Position numbers and translations under genes: made by a program
Shown: positions 34,554 to 43,100 of the stretch, in pieces
How positions within the stretch are numbered: the stretch's first letter is position 1
How the letters are laid out: every line of letters starts with the position of its first letter
Notes under the pieces: generated by a model
Told to the model about the DNA's origin: nothing
The model's input: only the letters and a program-made list of their open reading frames with translations
The model's database searches: none
Origin: an uncultured Cohaesibacter sp.
GTDB lineage: Bacteria > Pseudomonadota > Alphaproteobacteria > Rhizobiales > Cohaesibacteraceae
Direction of reading: 5' to 3'
NCBI RefSeq assembly: GCF_963682185.1
Contig: NZ_OY821667.1
Span: 1 to 64,000 of the forward strand
Length of the DNA: 64,000 nt

Positions 34554-37373
34554 ATGCCGGATCCCATTATTTCCATTGCCAGTCTGTCCCGCACAGAAGG
34601 ATTTCCTTTTCTTTTTACCGCCACCCTATCTGAAGCATCGACTTCGGAAGTATCCGTCGATTGGAGCATGCTACAGGATGGTAGCGCCCGCATTCAGGAC
34701 GACGTGAGTATCAGCTCTGGCACTTTGACGTTTGCCGCAGGCGAAACTGAAAAGACGATCTATATTTTCTCTCAAAGCGACTCTATCGACGAGGCAGACG
34801 AAAACTTTACCGTCGTCCTGACCAATCCTGTCAATGCTACGCTGGAAGGCGGAGAAAATCGCCTGACGGCCACCGGCATTATCGAGGATAATGATGGCAG
34901 CGGATCCGATCTTGCTCTGTTTGTCTCCGACCCGATCATCCATGAAGGGGATAGCGGGACCAAGCAAGCCGTCTTCGAGATCCGTCTTTCCGAGGCACCC
35001 ACGTCGAGTATTTCTCTGTCCTATCAGACCGTTGATGGCTCGGCTGTCGCAGGCGTTGACTATACCGCCAAAAGCGGAACGGTAACCTTCCAAGCTGGCC
35101 AGACCGTCGCCACCATTGAAGTTGATATATCAGGCGACACCACCACCGAAGGGGATGAGTTTTTCAACCTTGTTGTCACGCCAAACTCTAGCATCGCAAA
35201 TTCTGTCGAGGATTCCACAGGTACTGCCTATCTGCTCGATGACGATGCAGGGTCGGGAAACCAGCCCGTCATTTCCCTTGCCGGCGGAGTGATGGAAGAA
35301 GCAGGCTACCAGACCTATCTCTATTTTACGGTTACGCTTTCCGAGCCATCCAGCGACACAGTTACCGTCAGAGCAACAACACGCGAAGACGGCAGCGCTA
35401 CGGCATTGAGCGATTATTACACCAAGTATGACACGATCACGTTCGAACCCGGAGAAACCGAGCAAAAGGTAGTCATCTCCATTCTGGCGGATTCGGACGT
35501 TGAAAATTATGAGAATTTCTCGGTCGTTCTGTATGAGCCAACAAACGCCGTTTTGGCTGGCGGCGAAGATAGTATTTCTGCCACAGGTATCATTCAAGAT
35601 GACGACGGCAGCGCGACCGACGTCTCTTTGTTTGTTTCCGATCCGGTCGTTAGTGAAGGCACGACCAGCGGCAAGCAGGTGTTTTTCGAACTGCAACTTT
35701 CCCAGCCATCCAGCTCGGATATTACACTCAGTTACAGCACGGCAAACGGGACTGCTACGGCTGGACAGGATTATGTTGCTAAAAGCGGAACGGTCACCTT
35801 TCTTGCAGGCCAGACTGTCGCGTCAGTTGGCGTCACGCTCCTTAATGACACGGTCAGTGAGGGAGATGAAACCTTCTCCCTCATCGTTACGCCCAATGGC
35901 AGCATTGCCAATGGAAGCGCGGATTCCACTGGCATTGCAACCATTCAGAATACGGATGTAACGAACCAGACCATCCGCGGCGATGCGGCAAACAATAGCC
36001 TGTCTGGCGGCGCGGGAAATGACACTATCTTCGGTTATGCAGGCAATGACACGATTGTTGGAGGTGCGGGCAACGACCGAATTTATGGAGGTGCCGGTCT
36101 GGACACCATGTCAGGCAATGCGGGCAATGACATCTATTACGTCAACGCCTATGGCGACAAGATCAACGAACAGCCCGGAGAAGGCACCGACCGTGTCTTC
36201 AGTTCATCCAACTACAATCTCAAAGCAAACAGCCAATATATCGAGCATCTGACCCTGTCGGGTAACGCCAATATCAACGGCACCGGCAACATGCAAGCCA
36301 ACATCATGAATGGCAACATGGGTAACAACCGCCTCAACGGCCTCGCCGGAAATGATACCCTCTACGGCAAGGGTGGCGCCGACACCCTGATTGGAGACGT
36401 AGGCAATGATGTGCTTTATGGCCACAACGGGTATGACACCCTTCACGGCAATCAGGGCAATGACCGCCTGTTTGGTGGCAATGGCAACGATGTGCTTTAC
36501 GGCGGAAACGGCAACGATACGCTGTTTGGAGGTGCCCATAATGACCGCCTCTACGGTGGTGCAGGCTTGGACACGATGTCGGGCAATGGTGGTAACGACA
36601 CCTATTATGTCGACGCCTATAACGACAAGATCAACGAACTCGCCGGGCAGGGCATCGACCGTGTCTTCAGCACATCCAGCTACAATCTCAAGGCCAACAG
36701 TCAGTATATCGAGCATCTGACCCTGTCGGGCAACGCCAACATCAACGGCACCGGCAACATGCAAGCCAACATCATGAATGGCAACATGGGCAACAACCGC
36801 TTTAATGGCCTTGCCGGAAATGATACGTTGAATGGCAAGGGAGGAAACGACACTCTTAATGGCGGCACCGGTTTTGACCGTCTCAACGGGCAACTAGGCA
36901 ATGATCGTCTCAATGGCAATCAGGGCAACGACATACTCAATGGTGGAAATGGCAACGACATCCTCAACGGGGGCCTGGGCAACGATCAGCTCTATGCGGG
37001 CGCGGGTGCTGACAGACTGATAGGCTCCGCCGGAGCCGACAAAATGTATGCAGGCAATGACAATGCCGTTGATACCTTTGTCTTCAACAACATCAATGAT
37101 AGCCGGGCGGGAGCAGCCCAGCATGACATGATCTACCTGTTCGAAAGCCGGGAGGATCAAATTGATCTCTCCGGCATCGATGCCAACCTGTCAGCGGCAG
37201 GAAATGATAGCTTCCAATTTTCTAGTGCAGGAGCCAGCGGCAATGCAGTCTGGGTCCAGACCTCTGGTTCGAACACCATGCTTTACGCTGACAATAACGG
37301 TGATGCCGTTGCCGACTTCGAAATTGAGCTGGTCAATCTGACCTCACTCGATAGCTCGGATATTACATTGTAA
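34554..37373 (+). CDS. Calx-beta/RTX secreted protein
   Basis: 939 aa, no N-terminal signal peptide. Residues 1 to about 475 hold four Calx-beta domains in an A-B-A-B order (for example GTLTFAAGETEKTI, GTVTFQAGQTVATI, TITFEPGETEQKVV, GTVTFLAGQTVASV, each with a DE-rich Ca2+ site). Residues about 478-815 hold some two dozen RTX nonapeptides (GGxGxDxxx, e.g. GGAGNDTIF, GGNGNDVLY) in three blocks separated by a repeated spacer. The C-terminus (about 815-939) resembles the serralysin-type RTX C-terminal secretion domain. This is a type I secretion substrate, Ca2+-folded outside the cell; no catalytic domain is seen, so adhesin or matrix protein is likely. No ABC exporter or adaptor is adjacent; the TolC at 58880 could be its outer-membrane exit. 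Confidence 0.88.
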   Translation: MPDPIISIASLSRTEGFPFLFTATLSEASTSEVSVDWSMLQDGSARIQDDVSISSGTLTFAAGETEKTIYIFSQSDSIDEADENFTVVLTNPVNATLEGGENRLTATGIIEDNDGSGSDLALFVSDPIIHEGDSGTKQAVFEIRLSEAPTSSISLSYQTVDGSAVAGVDYTAKSGTVTFQAGQTVATIEVDISGDTTTEGDEFFNLVVTPNSSIANSVEDSTGTAYLLDDDAGSGNQPVISLAGGVMEEAGYQTYLYFTVTLSEPSSDTVTVRATTREDGSATALSDYYTKYDTITFEPGETEQKVVISILADSDVENYENFSVVLYEPTNAVLAGGEDSISATGIIQDDDGSATDVSLFVSDPVVSEGTTSGKQVFFELQLSQPSSSDITLSYSTANGTATAGQDYVAKSGTVTFLAGQTVASVGVTLLNDTVSEGDETFSLIVTPNGSIANGSADSTGIATIQNTDVTNQTIRGDAANNSLSGGAGNDTIFGYAGNDTIVGGAGNDRIYGGAGLDTMSGNAGNDIYYVNAYGDKINEQPGEGTDRVFSSSNYNLKANSQYIEHLTLSGNANINGTGNMQANIMNGNMGNNRLNGLAGNDTLYGKGGADTLIGDVGNDVLYGHNGYDTLHGNQGNDRLFGGNGNDVLYGGNGNDTLFGGAHNDRLYGGAGLDTMSGNGGNDTYYVDAYNDKINELAGQGIDRVFSTSSYNLKANSQYIEHLTLSGNANINGTGNMQANIMNGNMGNNRFNGLAGNDTLNGKGGNDTLNGGTGFDRLNGQLGNDRLNGNQGNDILNGGNGNDILNGGLGNDQLYAGAGADRLIGSAGADKMYAGNDNAVDTFVFNNINDSRAGAAQHDMIYLFESREDQIDLSGIDANLSAAGNDSFQFSSAGASGNAVWVQTSGSNTMLYADNNGDAVADFEIELVNLTSLDSSDITL
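36090..36827 (+). repeat. Internal 270-bp duplication in the RTX gene
   Basis: Segments 36090-36359 and 36558-36827 (offset 468 bp) are near-identical. The protein stretch from NLKANSQYIEHLTL to IMNGNMGNNR is the same in both copies. It is a spacer module between RTX blocks, duplicated together with a nonapeptide run. Confidence 0.85.
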
Positions 37374-37390
37374 ATAGGCCAAGATATTCT

Positions 37391-37420
37391 GCTTGATGGC
37401 AAACATGGTTGCCATCAAGC
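37391..37420 (+). terminator. Perfect 12-bp hairpin after the RTX gene
   Basis: GCTTGATGGCAA and TTGCCATCAAGC around a six-base loop, 18 bases past the stop. There is no T-run (ACGCAATTATT follows), so it may stabilise the 3' end or terminate inefficiently. Confidence 0.6.
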
Positions 37421-37606
37421 ACGCAATTATTATTACGCAATCGCCGAGACATAAACACCGCGACGCCCCATCATCTTACCACGCAAATTAGCAAAGTCTT
37501 CTTGCACCACAGGAGGCAATCAGCAATCGCTTTACTTGATTTGTTGTTTCCAATAGTTTCTGCAGCAATCAGACCACCAGACCAATTTGCACGGACCAGA
37601 TAAGCG

Positions 37607-39619
37607 ATGAAAGACCCAGTGAAAAGCGCCGGCTATCGCCCGGATATCGATGGTGTGCGCGCATTTGCGGTGCTTTCAGTCTTCCTGTTCCATCTCAACT
37701 TTGCCTTCATTCCTGGAGGCTTCGTTGGGGTAGATGTATTTTATGTTATTTCCGGATATGTCATTTTGCGCAGCATGCTGCCGGACATTATCGATGGGAA
37801 ATTCTCGCTTGCAGGCTTTTACGACCGGCGCATCCGCAGGATCTATCCTGCGCTGATTTTGGTTGTCGCCCTCGCGCTGGCAGTTGGTTTCATCATCAAC
37901 ACGCCCAAGGAATTCGTTTCGCTGGCGGAATCATCCGTTGCCGCGCTATTTTCCGGCTCCAACATCTATTTCAATGATCGGCTGGACTATTTTGCTGCAG
38001 CGGCCAGAACCATCCCGTTGCTACACACATGGTCGCTCGGTGTAGAGTTCCAATTCTACCTCCTGATCCCATTGTTGTTGCTGTTCTCGGCACGCTTTGC
38101 GACCAACCGGTCCAAAGCCATTCTGATGACTCTGCTGGCCTTGCTCGCCATTTCCTTCATCAGCAATGTGCTTGCCGTCTATTTGCTTTTTGACAGTAAC
38201 TTTGCCTTCTATATGCCCATCACACGCTTCTGGGAGATTGGTGTTGGTGGGCTGATCGCCTATTGGGATGGTCGCTTCAAGCCGGGCAAAGCGCTGTCAG
38301 CTGTCTTGACCTATGCGGCAATCATTGGCCTCGTCGCATCCGTAACGCTCATAGACGAGAATACCACATTCCCCGGCCTTGTCGCTTTATTGCCCGTCTT
38401 GGCAACGGCAGCTCTGGTGCAAATTGTTCCGCGAAACGGCAGTTTTTACAAAAGGGTTGTGACGTCTCCTCCAGCACTGTTCTTTGGCCAGATTTCCTAT
38501 TCGCTCTATTTGTTCCACTGGCCAATCATCGTATTTCCGGCCTTGTATCTAGGGCGCGACCTGGTTTTTGCAGAGAAATGCGGTCTGTTCCTGCTTGCCA
38601 CCGGCTTGTCTTTTCTCAGTTGGAAATTTATCGAGACCCCCTTACGGCGAGCGCGAGAAGGACGTCGCCATCGTCTGGCCTTTGGCGGGATGGGAGCAAC
38701 ACTCGCAGCCCTGTGCCTGATAGCCGGTATCGTGATCAATTTGCAGGGTGTTCCGCAGCGGTTAAACCCGCCAGCGCAAGAGATCTATTATCAAGTTGAA
38801 AATGGAGGAGCCCCGGTTCCTCCATGTGACCCGATTGAAGGATTGCACGGCATGCGCAAAGCGGCGATCTCTTCGTGCCAGACAGATGGTGCAAGTGACA
38901 ATGACCTGTTTGTCTTGTGGGGCGATAGCCATGCAGGCATGCTGTGGCATGAGCTCAAGCCTGACCTTGGCAAGCTCGGTATGAGTGGCATATTAGCCGT
39001 GATGCCAGCCTGTCCGGCGCTACTGGACGTTCATACATCAAAGCTGAAAAACCGCGAGGAATGCGCGCAACTTGGGCTCTATTTACAGCAAGTCGTAAAA
39101 GCGAAAAAGGCGCCACTTGTTGTTCTCTCCACCCGCTGGGGCAACTATGCCTCGGATATGGTGTCCCCCGGCGATGGGGGCTTGCCCACACCGCTGTTCG
39201 ACGACAAGAACAATGGCCAGAAAATCACCTTCAGCGATGCCTTATCGCGTACCGTACAGTATTTCACAGAACTGGGTGCCCATGTCGTCATTGTCGGCCC
39301 CGTGCCCGAGATCGACTATAATGTGCCCGAGATGCTTATTCGCTCAAGCAATCTTAAATTCCCATTGCCCATTTCTAAGCGAGAGGCATTTGACAAGCGA
39401 CAAGCCAACACGCTTTACGCCCTCAAGAGGTTGGAAAAAATTGACGATATTACAGTAACTTATCCCCATGAACAGTTGTGCTCAAACAAGGCGTGCACGG
39501 TGGTGAAGGGGCAAAGACCGCTCTATACCGATGATGATCACCTGAGCAATCTTGGGGTTGATCTCATCTTGCCGGATATCATCGCGGCGATGCGTTCGAG
39601 CCTTGCTGCAAAGAAGTAA
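37607..39619 (+). CDS. OafA-type membrane acyltransferase with C-terminal SGNH domain
   Basis: 670 aa. Acyltransferase-3 domain (about 10-380) with ten or so membrane segments, YRPDIDGVRAFAVLSVFLFH (catalytic-type Arg and His region), GGFVGVDVFYVISGY and RRIRRIYPAL. A C-terminal periplasmic SGNH domain (about 440-665) shows LWGDSHAGM (nucleophile Ser) and the DDDHLSNLG block with the Asp-His pair. Such fusions O-acetylate LPS O-antigen or exopolysaccharide, passing the acyl group across the membrane to the SGNH unit. Glycan target unknown; no polysaccharide cluster adjoins. Confidence 0.92.
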   Translation: MKDPVKSAGYRPDIDGVRAFAVLSVFLFHLNFAFIPGGFVGVDVFYVISGYVILRSMLPDIIDGKFSLAGFYDRRIRRIYPALILVVALALAVGFIINTPKEFVSLAESSVAALFSGSNIYFNDRLDYFAAAARTIPLLHTWSLGVEFQFYLLIPLLLLFSARFATNRSKAILMTLLALLAISFISNVLAVYLLFDSNFAFYMPITRFWEIGVGGLIAYWDGRFKPGKALSAVLTYAAIIGLVASVTLIDENTTFPGLVALLPVLATAALVQIVPRNGSFYKRVVTSPPALFFGQISYSLYLFHWPIIVFPALYLGRDLVFAEKCGLFLLATGLSFLSWKFIETPLRRAREGRRHRLAFGGMGATLAALCLIAGIVINLQGVPQRLNPPAQEIYYQVENGGAPVPPCDPIEGLHGMRKAAISSCQTDGASDNDLFVLWGDSHAGMLWHELKPDLGKLGMSGILAVMPACPALLDVHTSKLKNREECAQLGLYLQQVVKAKKAPLVVLSTRWGNYASDMVSPGDGGLPTPLFDDKNNGQKITFSDALSRTVQYFTELGAHVVIVGPVPEIDYNVPEMLIRSSNLKFPLPISKREAFDKRQANTLYALKRLEKIDDITVTYPHEQLCSNKACTVVKGQRPLYTDDDHLSNLGVDLILPDIIAAMRSSLAAKK

Positions 39620-40191
39620 CGTGCGTTCCGCCACTCAAGGCCGGTTTTGAGTTCTGTAAGTTTGGCAGCTGCGGCGAAAATTACGCTGTTTGGCGTCTAA
39701 ATTCCCACACATGCCTAGCATTCCAAGCTAGGGCGCACCCTTCAATGATGCATCGGAATAACCCAAGCTTATCCGCGACTGCTGCTAACCTGCCCAATGT
39801 CCGTCAGCGGCTCCTGCGCCAAGTGGAAAAATCGCAATAATACGTAACTATTTTTTACGATAATCACTAAGGCTGCCTTGTCCTCAATATTCGCTGTATA
39901 GCATAAACAACTAATCATTATGAATTCATATAGTTAAATCCGATCCTTTATAGAATTGAAAACCATTATTCTACTTTTCCTACCGCTAAATTCCTTATCC
40001 ACACCAAATATCCCCCCAACTGTAAAATGTGACGATTAAAAAGAAATGTTGAATCAGATACTTCATGAGGAATGTGTCTAATGGATTGCCTTGTTATTTC
40101 TGCGTAGCCACAAGTATCCAAGCGCGATCATCCGATGTTTATTAAAACCGGAAACAAATATACATTTCTGTCATCAGTTGGTAGGACTAAA
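39620..40191. other. Intergenic region before the TPS adhesin
   Basis: 572 bp, markedly A/T-rich in its second half. A weak hairpin ACTCAA...TTGAGT lies near 39633-39653 after the acyltransferase. The adhesin frame is open from 40135, but the ATG at 40192 is favoured, so 40135-40191 is probably leader. No gene recognised. Confidence 0.4.
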
Positions 40192-43100
40192 ATGCTTGAT
40201 CAAAAAACCGCCTTGGACCTGACTTCTCGTTCAAATGCTAGAATAAAAAACAAGCTTCTTATTTCACTTTTGGCATCGACATCTCTGGCCTTGAACACAG
40301 CGGCTTTTGCAGGGTCTCTCCCGACAGGGGCAAGTGTTGCTGCAGGCAAGGTGGAGGTTTCTACTTCTGGCTCGGCCATGACGGTAACTCAGGACACAAA
40401 CAAGGCAATCGTGAATTGGAATGCCTTCTCAATCGGACAGAATAATTCTGTAGAATTTGTTCAGCCAGACAGCTCCTCAGCTATTTTGAACCGAGTAACC
40501 GGAACCACCACTTCTTCGATCGCGGGATCTTTGAGCGCCAATGGTCAAGTCTATTTGATCAATCCTAATGGTATTGCGATCACGTCCACTGGCACTGTTA
40601 AAGTTGGTGGTGGCTTTGTTGCTTCCACTTTGGATATTTCCGATGACGATTTTCTCAATGGAAATCTGAATTTCAATGGCGATGGTGCGTCTGCCGGTGT
40701 GACCAATGATGGCATCATAACAATTGGGCGCGGTGGCTATGCTGCATTGATGGGCGGAACAGTCAAGAATGACGGCCTCATTGCGGTGCCTCTTGGCTCC
40801 ATTGGTCTTGGATCTGGCGAGCAGGTTACGCTGGATTTATCCGGTGACGGCTTCATGCAGGTTGCCGTTCCCACTGAAGACGGCGCTGAAGGCGATGGCG
40901 CACTGGTCGAAAATAGTGGCACTCTTTCTGCCAATGGTGGCACCGTTGTGATGAAGGCTGCGACCGCACGCAATACCGCACGTCAGGCAATCAACATGGA
41001 TGGCCTCGTTGAAGCCAATACCGTAAGCGGCAGTGATGGTGCGATTACGTTTGGTGGTGGTGCAGGCGGCACGGTTAAAGTGTCCGGAACGGTCAAGGCA
41101 ACGGCCAAGAGCGGCACAGGCGGTTCAGTTGAAATCACTGGCGACAAGGTATCACTTGCAAACGCAATGATCGACGCTTCCGGCGCAGCTGGTGGCGGTT
41201 CAGTTAAAATTGGTGGTGATTGGCATGGTGACGGCGATCTGCAAACTGCCTCGACCACCACAATTGATGCCGACACGGTGATTTCTGCAGATGCGACCCT
41301 TGATGGCGATGGCGGCGAAGTGGTCGTCTGGGCCAATGATCTGACAACATTTGCGGGCACAATTTCCGCCCTTGGCGCCGGCTCTGGCGACGGTGGCGAT
41401 GCGGAAGTGTCCGGAAAAGCTCTGCTCGACTATCAAGGCTTTGCTGACCTGAGTTCCGAAAATGGCGCTTATGGCACCTTGCTTCTAGATCCTTACAATA
41501 TCACCATCATCGATGACGAAAGTGCAGGGACTTCCTTGACCGCATCGGAAGATGACAGCACCCTTTCTGTCACAACCCTCGAATCTGCGCTTAGCTCAGC
41601 CGATGTCGTTGTGAGCACCGGCTCTGAGGGAACGCAGGAAGGCAATATCACGGTCGCCAGTGACGTCAGCTGGTCGGCGGATACCCGCCTGACATTGAAT
41701 GCCGAAAACAATATTTACATCAATGCCGATATTACCGCGACAGGCGAATCCGCCAGTTTGTCTATGAATTATGGTGGTGATTATTCCATTGGCACAGGAG
41801 CTTCCATCACCCTGTCAGGGTCAAGCGCATTACTGTACTTAAAGGGAACACTCTACACACTCATCCACTCTTTGGAAGAGCTCGATAACATCGACAATAC
41901 TGGCCTTGACCTGAACTATGCTCTGGCAGAAGATCTCGATGCATCGGAAGAGACTTATTCAGAAGCACTCATTGGTAGTGATATTTACGATTCATTTACC
42001 GGAACATTTGCTGGTCTCGGGCATACAATCTCCAACCTTACCATTTCAGCATCTGGCAAATATGGTGTCGGTTTGTTCAGTTCCGCCAACGGAGCGACAA
42101 TTCGAGACATTGGCCTCGTTGGAGGCACTATATCAGGCTATCAATATGTCGGAGGTCTGGTGGGCAGGGTTACTGGAGGGACTATTACCAATAGCTATGC
42201 AACAACCACCATTTTAGGATCACGTCAGTATATTGGTGGATTGACTGGTTATATCGCTGAAGGAACCATCACGGATAGCTATGCAACTGGCGATGTGACC
42301 GGATCAAGCTCTAACGTTGGAGGACTGGTTGGTCTCAGCGATGAAAGTTCGATTTCCAATAGTTATGCAACAGGGAATGTGTCTGGGTCCTCGAGTATCG
42401 GCGGGCTCGTTGGAGACAACAATGCAAGCACCATCTCTTATAGTTATGCAACGGGAACCGTCACAGCGACGAGTGTCAGTAGCGGTGGGCTCGTCGGTTC
42501 GCAAAACGCTGGTGTTATAACAAATAGCTATGCAACCGGCGATGTAACCGGAACCAACTACATTGGCGGTTTGGTAGGATTCTCCACAACCCTAACAGTC
42601 GACGGCGAAAAAACCTACGGTTCAATAACCAATAGCTATGCGACTGGCGATGTAACCGGATCGTACGATGTCGGGGGGCTTATCGGATATGATAGCCATA
42701 CTCCGATAAGTTACAGCTATGCGACTGGCGACGTAACCGGACCCGAAAATGTCGGCGGACTTATCGGCGGAATATATGGCGATCACGCAATCATATCCTA
42801 CACTTATGCAACTGGCGATGTATCCGGAACCGAAAATGTCGGTGGGTTGGTCGGATATGGGTATTATTTCTCAACCATTTCATATAGTTACGCATCAGGC
42901 GCAGTGACTGGAACTACAAATGTAGGCGGATTGGGAGGCGAATTTACCAGGATCACACTGAATAATTCTTACTGGGACACTGAAACGACAGGCCAATCGA
43001 GCGCTATAGGTGACGAAACAATCACCGAGGTTACCAATACTTCAGGGCTCACAACGGCTGAGGCGCGCAACAGCTCGAGCTATTCTGGCTGGGATTTTAC

